From positions 310,001 to 374,000 of the forward strand of contig NC_082421.1 of assembly GCF_004011695.2 (NCBI RefSeq): a DNA stretch of 64,000 nucleotides, read 5' to 3'. The notes under the pieces were generated by a model. That model saw only the letters and a program-made list of their open reading frames with translations. It had not been told where the DNA came from and ran no database searches. Source of the DNA: Ascochyta rabiei. Taxonomy: Eukaryota > Ascomycota > Dothideomycetes > Pleosporales > Didymellaceae. Position numbers and translations under genes: made by a program. Shown here in pieces: positions 35,879 through 48,500 of the stretch; the stretch's first letter is position 1; each line of letters starts with the position of its first letter.

Positions 35879-36727
35879 TCAAGCCCACTTCAGACACCTC
35901 GTAGCTTCGTGTGCATCCTTGCACTCCAACCCGCAAACTCTCGCACCGCACTTCCTGCACCTGACTGTCCCCCAATAGCCGCAGTTGTCGCAGAACTGCC
36001 TCTGCGGGGGCGCTCCAGCGGGCGGCGACGCAGCATAACTCGCAGCATACGGCAACGGCGGAGCGCTGAGCAGGGCGTCGAGCACCGCCGGAGTCAGTGC
36101 CGGAGGTAGTGAGCCAGACACATCGAGAAGGGCATCGTCAGAGGCAGCATCGATGTCCATGCGTGTCGATTGGGTGGGGGTGGGTGCGGGCGTAGCTTCG
36201 GTAGAGGCGGGCGGCATGGAGCTCTGTCGATGCAGCGAGTGTGCATTCCGTGTGTTGGCCGTGTCTCTGCGTAGCGGAGGCGCTTGTTGATGTTGTTGTT
36301 GCTGTTGTTGTTGCTGTTGTTGTTGCTGTTGTTGTTGCTGTTGTTGTTGCTGTTGTTGTTGCTGTTGCTGTTGCTGTTGCTGCGCAAGCTGTGCCTCGTC
36401 GTCGTCGAGCCAGTGCTTGATCTGTCGTTGATACTGCACGATCCGCCGGGCATTCTGCGTCTTGGGCACCGATGGTCTGCCTGGTATTGCAATGGCTTGC
36501 TTGGGGTCGTTGTCTCTCTCGAGCTCGGCAATGCGCCGTGCGATGGCTGTCTGCTGGCGTGCCGAGAGCTCGTTCTCGCCGCGTTGGCCGCCCGGTGCGG
36601 CGGCGGCGCGTTTCTTGTTCTTGGGGTTGATGGCGACTTTGGACGGGTCGTAGCCGGTGTCGACCACGTACGTCCATCCCGGCGCGACGGCGGCGGCCTT
36701 GTTGGGCAGGACCTCGACGTGGGGCAT
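35879..36727 (-). CDS. VPS71: Vps71/Swc6-like HIT zinc-finger subunit of the SWR1 complex
   Basis: Intronless, 282 residues from MPHVEVLPNKAAAVAPGW; yeast Vps71 is about the same size. The frame extends upstream to 36835, but that part only translates a GGGCAGT repeat. Early motif WTYVVDTGYDPSKVAINPKNKKR is split around residue 30-45, then LSARQQTAIARRIAELERDN. A run of about 32 glutamines (about residues 117-149) is followed by a disordered Pro/Ser/Thr linker. The last 37 residues are a HIT zinc finger (CDNCGYWGTVRCRKCGARVC, then CKDAHEATRCLKW). Family knowledge: Vps71 with Arp6 helps SWR1 deposit H2A.Z. Gene is divergent from the mannosidase gene. Confidence 0.88.
   Translation of the reverse strand: MPHVEVLPNKAAAVAPGWTYVVDTGYDPSKVAINPKNKKRAAAAPGGQRGENELSARQQTAIARRIAELERDNDPKQAIAIPGRPSVPKTQNARRIVQYQRQIKHWLDDDEAQLAQQQQQQQQQQQQQQQQQQQQQQQQQQQQQQHQQAPPLRRDTANTRNAHSLHRQSSMPPASTEATPAPTPTQSTRMDIDAASDDALLDVSGSLPPALTPAVLDALLSAPPLPYAASYAASPPAGAPPQRQFCDNCGYWGTVRCRKCGARVCGLECKDAHEATRCLKWA
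36285..36382. repeat. CAG/CAA trinucleotide array (polyglutamine in VPS71)
   Basis: On the minus strand CAG and CAA codons alternate in a regular CAG-CAA-CAA pattern for about 30 codons, encoding the glutamine tract of VPS71. The mixed codons mean the array grew by duplication of a 12-15 bp unit as well as by triplet slippage. Confidence 0.9.
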
Positions 36728-37069
36728 GGCTGGTCGTGCAGTGGGCAGTGGGCAGTGGGCAGTGGGCAGTGGTGTAGTGGTGCGCACTTCGTCCGGCGTT
36801 GCGGAGAAGAGACGGAGACGGAAGGGCCGGCGCACGTGGGCACGCGTTGACGCGTTTCCGTTGTACTCCAGGCGTCGGAAGGAAGGGGCGCGCGCCTCGC
36901 AGATCGACAGGACGCCGTTGTCCGACTCCCGACTTGGCAGGTGGGTAACGCAAACCCCATACCGCGCGCCTCGCGCCTCGCGCCAATACTCCCTTTCTTC
37001 GGCCTCAGAGCGCGTGCGATGTCTTCAGCTTCCCCTGTCTCGCCTCGTTCGTACGAATTGTAATCCACC
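36728..37069. promoter_or_regulatory. shared promoter of VPS71 and the GH47 mannosidase gene
   Basis: 342 bp between two divergent start codons. Includes the heptamer repeat near VPS71 and GCGCGCCTCG/GCGCCTCGCG-type repeats at about 36885-36980. No transcription-factor site was identified. Confidence 0.5.
36737..36775. repeat. GGGCAGT heptamer repeat just upstream of VPS71
   Basis: Four to five copies of GGGCAGT within 50 bp upstream of the VPS71 start codon, hence in its 5' leader or promoter. Confidence 0.8.
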
Positions 37070-38957
<1,888 letters not shown>

Positions 38958-39060
38958 CGGATCGTTGAGCTCGTCTATGCAGCCTTTTGCCCTTTGCTAT
39001 CTCGCGCAATTACACTGTTGAACAGCAGAGAGCATGTACGATAAGGAGAAATCTGAATAT

Positions 39061-39310
39061 GAAATGACGAGACTGAATATGAAATGACGAGACTGAATAT
39101 GAAATAACGAGACTGAATATGAAATGACAAGACTGAATATAAAATGACAAGACTGAATATGAAATGACGAGACTGAATATGAAATGACGAGACTGAATAT
39201 GAAATAACGAGACTGAATATGAAATGACAAGACTGAATATAAAATGACAAGACTGAATATGAAATGACGAGACTGAATATGAAATGACAAGACTGAATAT
39301 GAAATGACGA
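39061..39310. repeat. 20-bp minisatellite with 100-bp higher-order repeat
   Basis: Twelve full 20-bp units run from 39061 to 39300 (type A: GAAATGACGAGACTGAATAT), with a partial unit on each side. Naming variants A (ATGACG), B (ATAACG), C (ATGACA) and D (AAAATGACA), the order is A A B C D A A B C D A C. The five-unit block is therefore duplicated exactly. It lies 104 bp past the stop of the mannosidase gene and about 200 bp before COG5. Minus-strand translations (FHIQSRHFIFSLVIS-like) are products of the repeat, not a gene. Confidence 0.95.
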
Positions 39311-39500
39311 AAGACTGAAAACAAAAGACTGAAATGTTACATGACGAAAGAGGTAGCTCACGCGAGTCATGTTGTGGTGAAGGCGCCAAGGCGCAAGACG
39401 GCGCGGAACCGCTGGACCGAGCGTTGGGCGTGTTCGGGTGCAAGCTCGCCAGGCACACGCTCGCCAGGCTCACGCTCGCGACAGGCATCGAGCAGGCGGC

Positions 39501-40856
39501 ATGTCGAAAGAAGAGGAGCCGTCGTACCTGGACTACGAGGCGTTTCTCGATGCTGATTTCTCCGCGACCGCCTTGGCCAACACGCTCGTGCTCGCGACGA
39601 ACAACGCGTCGGACACGCCGCTCGATCTGTCGACACCCCTCTCGCGCGTGCTGTTCGACGTGCAGGAAGTCGATACGCACATCGATACGCTCACCACCCA
39701 ATCCGCTCTGCCGCTGCTCCAACACACACGCGACCATGCCGAGTCGAGCGGGCGGATACTGGCCGAGGTGGAAGGGCAGGTCGCGAGCTTGACGGAGAGC
39801 TACCAGACGCTCGAGAGGGAGGTCATCGAGCGGTACGAGGTGGCTGAGCAGGTCCGTCTGACGGCGGAGCGGCTCGTGGAGACGGTGCGACTGGGGAGGG
39901 CGGTGGCGCGGTGTCTGATGCTGGGTCGACAGCTCGAGGTGCGCATGTCGGAAGTAGGCGGCGTGGGGAGCGCGAAGAAGGAGGATCACAGGGCGATGGT
40001 GAGGAGCGCAGACACGCTCCTCTCGCTGCGGCAGATGTTGACGAGCACGCGAGCGGGACAGGAGGGGGAGGGGCTGGACAAGGTGGACGTGGTGAAGACG
40101 CTGAAGAAGGAGCTGGTGGTGCCGGGGGAGCGAAGCATTGCGTCGAGAGCGCAGCAGGTGGTCAAGGAATTCAGCCTGTCGAGCTTGCTCTCCTCGTCCG
40201 GACCGACGTCCGCCAGCACGTTTGCGCAGACGGAGGAGACGAAGAGCCGAACCAGGTCGGCGCTGCAGACGCTCTACCTGCTCTCGCCCACGAGCGGGCA
40301 GACGACGAGCGGGCAGACGACGAGCGAGCACTTTGAACCCTCGCTCCTGCTCAGCGCACTCGAGGACTATCTACAAACGAGCCTGAAGAGCTCGCTGGCG
40401 AGTCTGGCGCGCGCGCTCGCCCAGCTGCCGCTCCTCGACCGCACCCTGCTCGAGATCTCGGCGCGCTGCCAGAACATCGGCGCGCTGCAATCCCTCCTCG
40501 CCTCGACGCCGCGCCCGACGCACCCTCTGCTCTCTCCGCCCGCCACGCCACGCCCGTCTCGGGCGAGCGACAACTTCCTCGAGCCGCTGCTGCAGGCGCT
40601 CGACACCAGCTCGCTGCCGAGCTACTTCTGGCGCAGCCTGGCGTCCAACGTGGGGCCGCGGATGCAGGAGATGCTGCACAAAGGCGGCGTGTCTGCGCGC
40701 ACGCTGCGCAGCAACAAGGAGCGCGTCCGCGAGGCGATTCGCGAGTGCGTGGACCGGGGCAGCCGGGTGCCGGGGGAGAAGGCGGAGAGGGCGGGCTCGG
40801 GGTGGGAGAGAGAGGCGGCGGTGATGGTGGGGAGTGTGGTAGGGGGGATTCCCTAG
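39501..40856 (+). CDS. COG5: conserved oligomeric Golgi complex subunit 5
   Basis: Intronless, 451 residues from the ATG at 39501 (MSKEEEPSYLDYEAFLD). The open frame extends to 39438, but that leader is not COG5-like. The N-terminus has the fungal Cog5 pattern: FSATALANTLVLATNN, TPLDLSTPLSRVLFDVQEVD, LEREVIERYEVAEQVRLTAE, LGRAVARCLMLGRQLEVRMSEV. The middle and C-terminal parts are helical with Ser/Thr-rich linkers (SGQTTSGQTTSE duplicated at about 278). Yeast Cog5 is 403 residues, so length fits. Cog5 belongs to lobe B of the COG tether, which returns Golgi enzymes to earlier cisternae. Cargo of that path includes mannosidases such as the upstream neighbour's product. Confidence 0.85.
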   Translation: MSKEEEPSYLDYEAFLDADFSATALANTLVLATNNASDTPLDLSTPLSRVLFDVQEVDTHIDTLTTQSALPLLQHTRDHAESSGRILAEVEGQVASLTESYQTLEREVIERYEVAEQVRLTAERLVETVRLGRAVARCLMLGRQLEVRMSEVGGVGSAKKEDHRAMVRSADTLLSLRQMLTSTRAGQEGEGLDKVDVVKTLKKELVVPGERSIASRAQQVVKEFSLSSLLSSSGPTSASTFAQTEETKSRTRSALQTLYLLSPTSGQTTSGQTTSEHFEPSLLLSALEDYLQTSLKSSLASLARALAQLPLLDRTLLEISARCQNIGALQSLLASTPRPTHPLLSPPATPRPSRASDNFLEPLLQALDTSSLPSYFWRSLASNVGPRMQEMLHKGGVSARTLRSNKERVREAIRECVDRGSRVPGEKAERAGSGWEREAAVMVGSVVGGIP

Positions 40857-40864
40857 ATTTTTCT

Positions 40865-41093
40865 TTACTCCTATGCACTTTTTTATTTAACCCTCCTATA
40901 CACTTTTTACTTTTTAACCCTCTTATACACTTGTTATGATATTTAACCCTCCTATGCACTTTTTTATTTAACCCTCCTATACACTTTTTACTTTTTAACC
41001 CTCTTATACACTTGTTATTACATGTAACCCTCTTATGCACTTGTTGTATTTAATCCTCCTATACACTTGTTATTATTTAACCCTCGCATACAC
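40865..41093. repeat. AT-rich tandem repeat with ~25-bp unit
   Basis: Nine or ten diverged units close to TTTAACCCTCCTATACACTT plus a T/A-rich spacer, beginning right after the COG5 stop. A block of three units (about 77 bp) is duplicated (near 40892-40968 and 40940-41017 in overlapping register). Minus-strand frames give KCIRGLK/KCIGGLNKK repeats, which I treat as translated repeat. Confidence 0.9.
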
Positions 41094-42842
41094 AGAATTA
41101 TTTTCATGTTATTATTAATATTATTAATATTGTTATTATTTTCATATTTCTATTACAGTCTCGTCAGCAGCCTTCCCAGGTAGGACAGGGATCCCTTCGC
41201 AACCTCGAGGCTCAGAGACACACAGGGCAGGACTGCAAACGGACGGCGGCGGGGCGTGCCAGAGAACGGCGAGGGATCCGGAACGTCCGCTCAGGCGCAC
41301 GGAGCCGTCCAGGGTTTCCCGTGGACCCCTCTCTGAGGCTCTCTCCTCCGGTCGCCTAGGCGCACTGATGCCATGGCCAGCACCGGCTGCCCAGGGCGGC
41401 GGTGGGTGCCGTTGTAACTTGTTTGATCGCCGGCGTGCCTGGGCCTGCAATTCAGCGCTACCGTGCTCGGCTCCGGTCAGGGCGATGTGAGGAGCGGGCT
41501 GTGGTGGGATGGTGGGAGAGGCAGAGTGGATTGGATGCTGTCTTGACGGGGTCTGCGTGGTGGTAGAGAAGGGTGGTCAGGGGGTGCTGGATGCTTGGCA
41601 CTGCGGTTGTGAACGGGGCGTGATTTTGGTGATTTTGGATTTTTTTGGGGGAGCAGAGTGGAGGTGGTGGATGATGACACGCGGCGGTTGCCCTGCCGTG
41701 CGAGTGCGAGGAGGAGGGAAGGCGTGGATGGAGTCGAGAGAGGGTCCAGTGTCGCGGTTCCTCTCCACTGGCTCTCGGTGTACCTACGGCGTTGGTTGCG
41801 CAGACACAGGGTGCGGCCTGATGATGCACACAGGAGACAGCGGCAGTCTGATACACTCGCAACCACACGACTGCAGCACTGGTCGCGGCACATGTATCCT
41901 CACCGTGCAGCGCGTCGTCGAGTCGTCGAGGCCGTGGCTGTCAGCAGGAGACGAGCAGGGCTAGCTGGCTAAACTGGCTAGCACAGGGCTGCTGAAACGA
42001 CGACCAGGACGTGCTCGCGGCCGGTGATTGGCTGCGCTAAACGTGTCTGCGTCGGTTTTCCGTCGACGGACGACGCTTCGAGACGACAGAGGCAGTGCTT
42101 GCGTTTGCGCTGCTCTGCTCTGCTCTGCTCTGCATCCTTCCCTCTTTGCCTGTCCCTCTGTCCCTCTGTCCCTGTCCCTCTGTCCCTCTGTCCCTCTTCC
42201 CCCCTCTCCTCTCCTCTCCTCTCCTCTCCTCGCCTCTCCTCTCCTGCTCGTCCACCTCGCGCCCTCTCTCTTTCGACCGTGAGCTTGCCCTTGACGCCTG
42301 TGCCTGTGCCTGTGCCTGTGCCGCTGCCTGTGCCTGTGCCTCTGCCGCTGCCGCTGCCTGTGCCTGTGCCTGCCACGCCCCTCCTGCGGCCCGTTTCCCT
42401 TGGTTGTATCTTGCCCATTGGGAGCTGTCTGCTGGTTACGGCATAGCACGCTGCCTGCTCGTGCGTGTCCTCCGCCTCCACCGACCGAGCTCCCCGGACG
42501 CTCGTGGCTTCTGTCTTTGCACACCTCGACCTCGCCTCGACCTCCATCTCCACTTGGACGCCTACCGCCACCTCCGCCTTCGCCTTCGCCCTCGCTCTCG
42601 CCTTCACCCTCGCTCTCGCCTTCACCCTCGCCCTCGCCTTCACCCTCGCCCTCGAGCTCCTTTGAGGCCAGCTGGTGCTGCAGGAGAGTCGTGCGACTGC
42701 TTCCCACACGCATACCACCCGCCCGCTACTGTCCGCCGCCCCGACCCCAGCCTGTGTCCTGTGCCTGTGGCTGTGGCTGACCGTGCTCCAGAATATCCCC
42801 ACCCCACCCACGCCCACGCCTGCCCCTGCCTCTGCCAGCCAC
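41094..42842. other. intergenic: AT-rich block then simple repeats, no gene supported
   Basis: 41094-41157 is nearly pure A/T. Between 42120 and 42660 several simple repeats follow one another: TCTGC, CCCTCTGT, CTCCT (about 42198-42245), GCCTGT/GCCGCT (about 42298-42370) and CTCGCCTTCACC (about 42585-42655). The C/T-rich strand leads into the VTS1 start and is probably its 5' leader or promoter. Frames of 250-412 residues through these repeats (both strands) are low complexity. Confidence 0.5.
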
Positions 42843-44852
42843 ATGGCCGCCAACCGCAACAGCACCCCCGAGGGCTCGTCCTCGCTGCGCCCGCCCGTCA
42901 ACCGCACCTCGCTCGGCGCCGGCCATCACCTGCGCGCCTCGGCCGACACGGGCGGCTTCTCCTCGCCCCTGGCCAACCGCGGCATCCGCCCCGCCTCGGA
43001 GGTCTACTTTGGCCGCCAGAACACGCAGTCGGGCAACCCGGACGAGATGGAGCGCGCCGCCCAGCAGTGGCTCGCCGACATCGACCAGTACGAGAACACG
43101 CTCGAGGATATGGCCACCGCCACCCTCGACCAGGACTTCAAGGACGAGCTGAGCGCCATCGAGCAGTGGTTCCGCGTCCTCAGCGAGGCCGAGCGCACCG
43201 CCGCCCTCTACGCCCTGCTGCAGCAGACCACCCAGGTCCAGATTCGCTTCTTCATCCAGGTCCTGCAGCAAATGTCAAAGAGCCTGCCCATGTCCGGCGT
43301 CCTCTCCCCCGCAAGCTTTGGCGAGAAGGGTAACCCTCTTCCCTCTTGACCCACCCGCGAGCCCCCTGACTGACCCCCCACCCCAGACCCCATGACCCAG
43401 AAGCTGAGCGACGCCATGAGCAAGCTCAGCACCGGCGAGAACCGCCACTCCCTCATGGGCCGCCCGCCCCCCTCCCCCGGCGCCGGGAAGCGCGCCTCGG
43501 GCCTCGACCCCTCCACCATCCACCGCATGTTCCCCGACGCTGCCGCTGCCATCGCCAAGCAAAAGTCTGACTTCACCGAGGTCGTCGGCGTCCCGCCTGC
43601 CTCCAACCGCAACAGCATCATCGGAGGCGACCGCACCTCGATGCTTGCACCCACCATCTCCGCGCCCGAGGACACCAACGCAAGGGAGAACGTGCCCCCG
43701 GCCTCCCCCTGGAATGAGGCTCAGTCCGTCCAGCGTCCCAAGTCCTCTGGTCAGCAGCACTCGCAGTCGCAGTCGCAATCGCAGTCGCAGTCGCAGTCGC
43801 AGTCGCAGTCGCAGCCGCAGCCGCAGTCACAGCAGCCCGCCATGGGCCAGTTCACCGCCCCTCCCCCGTCCGCCGGCCTCCGCTCTCCCCGCCTCCCCCT
43901 GCAAAACGACAGCAGCCACGTGCAGACCACCACGCTCAACGCTCTCGAGGCCAATTCCTCCGCCATGCCCCTGCTGTCGCCCGCCTACGCACCCGGTGGG
44001 AGCTGGGCCTCGCAGCTCAGCACACCCATGGTCGCCAACTTTGGACAGCAAGCCAACCAGGCCGACATGGTTGCCAATGCCACGGCCATGAAGCTCGCCG
44101 CCCTGTCTACCGTCAACAACCGCATCCAGCTGGACGACGTCCGCAAGTACCGCCGCGCTCGATCCACGGACGGCCACGGAGCTGGAAACGCTCCCATGTC
44201 GCCAGGCTTCCCGCCCATGGGCAACAACATCCTCATGACCAACGAGCTGGGCCAAGTGCTGACTCCCCAGCAAGCCGCCACGCTGCAGGCCCATCAGCTT
44301 GCTGCCATGAACGGCCGCCGCTCCCGTCCCGCCTCCCCTGGCATCGCCATGCAAGGTGCCATGGCTGGCATGGGCAGCTTCACCTCCCCGCAGGCGAACG
44401 GGTTCCTGGCCGCCGACTACGCAAACGCCGGCTTGATGAGCAACGGAATGGGCTCTCTGAACCTGAGCCAGTTTGGCCTTGGCGGAGGCTTCGACAACCA
44501 CAACAGCGGCTTCTTGGGCGACGAGATCAACCGTGGCCGCTCGCCCCGCGGTCGCCGTGGCAGCTCCAAGCCTCCAGAGGACCCCACCGACCCCAGCCTT
44601 CTCCAGGACATCCCCAACTGGCTTCGTAGTCTCCGTCTGCACAAGTACACCGACAACCTCAAGGACCTGAAATGGCAGGAGCTTGTCGAGCTGGACGACG
44701 CAGGCCTCGAGGCGCGTGGCGTCAACGCCCTGGGCGCCAGGAGGAAGATGTTGAAGGTGCGTTGTACCGTTGTAGTTTGACAATCATCGCTGACCCCAAC
44801 GCAGGTCTTTGAACAGGTTCAAGAGGCCAAGAACGAAGGCAAGCTCCGATAG
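42843..44852 (+). CDS. VTS1: Vts1/Smaug-like SAM-domain RNA-binding protein
   Basis: Exons 42843-43329, 43387-44756 and 44805-44852 keep phase across introns of 57 and 48 nt; 634 residues. The N-terminal part has the Vts1 helical region ([52 protein letters not shown]). A Ser-Gln repeat (CAGTCG array, 43765-43815) and long disordered regions follow. The C-terminal SAM domain (about 563-630) reads [49 protein letters not shown] and ends in [15 protein letters not shown], the last helix being split by intron 2. Family knowledge: the SAM domain binds CNGG hairpins in mRNA and recruits the Ccr4-Not deadenylase. Confidence 0.95.
43765..43815 (+). repeat. CAGTCG hexamer array inside VTS1 (Ser-Gln repeat)
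   Basis: About eight copies of CAGTCG or CAATCG in frame give a (Ser-Gln)n tract, then Pro-Gln variants. The array is in the disordered middle of VTS1, where length change would be tolerated. Confidence 0.9.
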
Positions 44853-45546
44853 GTTGGCCCGCCAACCACGCTTCATCTCGGCGCTAGCACCACCCCCCTC
44901 ACGCGATGAACACGCCCTCATTCAAGACACGAAAGGTTCCCACTCCATAGATGTACGATGGAACACCCCCTCGACCCAGCTGGCCACGGACCCCCATCGA
45001 TCCGTCAGGTCTGGACCGCCTACGATTTCACCTTGTATGCATTGCATGAGACGCGACCTGATCCGACCCGGCCGATTTTGTATTTGGATCTGCACTAGGC
45101 TCTGCCTCTGGCTTTGGCTGCGGATTTTTGGCTTTGGTTTTTTGGCTGCGGTTTTCATCTTGGGCTGCACAGGGCAGGCTCACGAGCGCTTTGTCTATAT
45201 ATAAATCTCTTCTTTATATACCGCTGTGTTGTTATAGGTATATCATGTCTTTCTTTCTTCCTTTCTTCCTTTCTTCCTCCTCTACAATCACGTGTCTTTC
45301 AAGCGTGTATGCCACGGTATGCCATCTCTGTGCTACACCTCTAATACAGCCTAGTACAAAAGCGAATGCTCAGACCTTCGTATTACTATCCAATGCTAGC
45401 TAACCATAGACGGTAATTACAGGTCAAAGTTATTTCCCATACGTGATCCCAATGTTGGCCGTACATAGCCGCCAGCCCCAGTCGTGGTCAGTCATACCTG
45501 ATCGATTAGTGGGCTCTGGCAAGTGGCAGATCAGACTGCTTCATAA
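44853..45546. other. intergenic between convergent genes
   Basis: About 700 bp between the 3' ends of VTS1 (+) and the gene at 45547-50352 (-). Includes a CTTTGGCTGCGG-like repeat (about 45108-45160) and pyrimidine-rich TTCCTTTCTTCC runs (about 45247-45290). No gene. Confidence 0.5.
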
Positions 45547-48500
45547 TCATTCGTAGTACGCCCCAGGCCAGTAGTCACTGTTCTCGTAGTCCTCATACTC
45601 GTCATCCGCGCTCCAGCCGTCGTCGCCATCGCTGTAGCTGTCATGCTGCCACTCCGCAGGCGTGTTGGCCGGGGCCTGCAGATGAGATGAATATGTCGGT
45701 GCGAAAATTCTGGGTCGCATAATCGTGGTTATTCGGGTACCGCTAGTCGTCCATTGTGCTCAGCAACGGTTCGCCGTAGTCGACGATCGGCGAGAGAAGC
45801 TTCGGATCAGGTCGCCTCCCTTGTGCCACAAACGCTTGAGATGGTCGAGGAGGCGGTGGCGGTGATAGATGGCATTTGGCATACCCTCAGCGTCGCGGAA
45901 AGTGTGACGGTTCGAGGTAAAAGCACTTGCTTCACCTGCAGTGTCCTGGATAATCGATGTTGCAGAGCGGTGAGCTGAAACGGGTGACGTGAGCTCGAGA
46001 GGGTCGTTCGGCGCGGTGAGCGACTTGCTATTTGTTCCTCGAGTGCTGTCGTCAAGTGTGGGGTTGCGAGCAGAAGAGAAGCGCTTCTTGAGACTGAACT
46101 TGCCTTTGCGTACAACACGCAGCTCGGTGTCGTCGTCAGACGTGTCAGAAGCAGAGAAGTTGTCTCGAAAAATGGCCGTAGGCGGTGTCAAAGCTGAAGT
46201 CGGGTAACGTTCGCCAACTGCGTGCGGCTGGTCACCACTACGCCCAAAGACGCTGAAGTGGTGGAGCTGTCGAGCGTGAGCACTGGACCCAGAATCGGTA
46301 CCAAAGGGCGAGCCAACTGGCGTTGTGAAAGTGCTTACGGTAGACGCGTCGGAGATGTTGTTGCGGAGGTGGGAGGGGCCCGGGCGCGGAGAGTGTCTGA
46401 CTGCCGTTGGCGGGGGCAGCGAGATATCAACAGAGGGGACAGTTGATGTGGCCCAAGGGTAGTTCTTTTCCAAGTTCCAAGGACGGGTGTCAGTTCGTGT
46501 GGGTGTTGACGCAAAAGATCTCAAGGACCTCGTCGTCAACCCCAATTCGCCGGATGCACGCAGGTTTTGGTGACCAGTTGTGAGGGCGCGGTGGCGGGTT
46601 GCAACAGGCGAAGGCGCGTCAAGCTCGAAGGGAGCTTTGGGCCGCGTCGGGCTGTTGTCCTTGGTCTTCTCACTTGCGCGGGCTTCACCGTGTGCGCGCT
46701 CAACCCCCTCGTCACCCTGGGCGACCGCAACATCAACATCCTTTTCTTTCCCAGTGAGCTCCTCATACAGCGCATCCTCGATGACTACCATATTTGGGGA
46801 ACCAGCAATTGGTCGCAGTCGAGCAGACGAGCGCTTCTGCGCAGGCCCACCCACCTCATGGATGTCCTCCATGGCATGGTCCATGATCATCTCCTCGCAA
46901 GCAAACTCGCTCTGATCGCCGAGCCTGTAGTACTCCCTCAATGACGGCAGAAATTCCGAGAGACGCTCCGTAAGACCCGTGACTGAAGGCACAGTGACTT
47001 GGTCAATCTCCGCCAACAGCTCGGGGGACAGCGCGCGCCGAAGCAAATTCGTCACCTCCACACGCTTAGAAACGTCTTTGGGCGTGTTGAATTGATCCAG
47101 CTTGTCACAGAAACTGCGGTACTTGTCGCGCATCTCGCCTGCGGACATCGGTCGCTGCGGAGTACCTTCAACAGGCGCCGGCAGATCTAGCGCCAAGTGG
47201 TCCAACGAACGGGAGTTGCGTAGACCGAGCTCTTCCTCGAGCTTTTCGAACAAGTTCATGCGGCTGAAGTTCATTGACGGCAAGCCGTGTGTAGGACCCA
47301 GAACGCTCTTTCGATACGAACCCATGGACGACCGCCTTGAGAACAGGGCACCCTCATCGACTGACGCACGCACGCCAACCGGCACACCAAAGGGGAACCG
47401 GAAATTCGAATTTTTCAAGTTGCTAGCGCTAGTGTTAAGACTCGAGTCTTCATGCGACTCCTCTTTCAGATCCGGAAGATAGTGCAGTCCACCGGGATAC
47501 TTATATTGGGACAATCTGAGATCGGTAGTAGTGTCTTCACTCGACGTCGGCATGGGAAGGTGTGGCTCGCTGACGCTTGCGGCTGGGATGTTGAGGTTGA
47601 GGGATTTGCGACCGTGCCATATCAGGTGCGTAGTTGTCTGACTGTCTCGACGATCATCTGCGGACTTGGGAACACCAGCCGGAGAACTCTGAACGCGAAC
47701 TCTTAGAGAACTGTCCTGGGGGGAGTACACGGACGACAGTTCGGCGATGACAGGCGAAAGACTGCTGAACGAGTGGTGATGCAAGGGAGGGGCGACACTC
47801 GCATTGTGTATTGGTGGTGGAGCGCAGTCTTTCAAATTTCCCGTCTCTTTCGCACGAACAATGACCTCCTTGAACACTGTCTTCTCCGGAGTCTTAATGG
47901 TATCACCCAAAGAGTGTTGCGACGATGCTACGCTGTTGGTGCGGCGAGGGTCCTGCAGGGTCTCTCGGGAACTGCTCTCAGTCAAGGTCGAGCCTTCGTC
48001 CTTGCTGGGCCTCTTTCCCCAACGTCTGAAGAGCATCCAGGACGCGACTCCCATCGATCGCTGGGCCTCTTTGGAAGTACTTGACTCCCGTGGTGGTACA
48101 GAAGGTGGTTGGTGGTTGACACTGAGAGTGGACGAGGATCCCGATATCGATACCGATTCTTGCTTGACGCTTGGCTTGGAACTTGCCCAGAACTTGCTTG
48201 TGGGTGGAAAGCTCGACTCACGAGGAGGCACGCGTGACTTTCGAAGCACTGCTGGAGCCGGCCTCAAAAGAGGTATCTGAGACGCGGGCCTCCGTGTCTG
48301 CACATCCGCGAAGACAACCGGTGGAGGCTTCGATGCCGGCATCGACACGGACCGACCGGGCGTTGTGTCGTCCCGGGCAGTCTTGAACGAATGGGCATCT
48401 GTCTCCTTGACTGGGAACTCCCTCTCAATCGCTGGATTGGTGGCAGATTTATAGGACTTTGCATCCTCCTCGTCACCCTCTAGTTCGTTCTCAGGTAGCT

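Noticed and set aside
36284..36850. Plus-strand frame with long polyleucine run resembling a membrane protein
   Set aside because: It is the antisense of the CAG/CAA tract of VPS71.
38997..40331. 444-residue minus-strand frame across the 20-bp array and COG5
   Set aside because: The C-terminal half is translated minisatellite and the N-terminal half is COG5 antisense.
42095..43333. 412-residue plus-strand frame rich in Pro/Arg/Ala/Cys
   Set aside because: It translates simple repeats and then reads VTS1 exon 1 in the wrong frame.
45741..45790. Alternative frame ending YGEPLLSTMDD just after the large disordered protein
   Set aside because: It would need an intron that changes phase, and no donor-acceptor pair fits. 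The acidic-exon model has matching phases.
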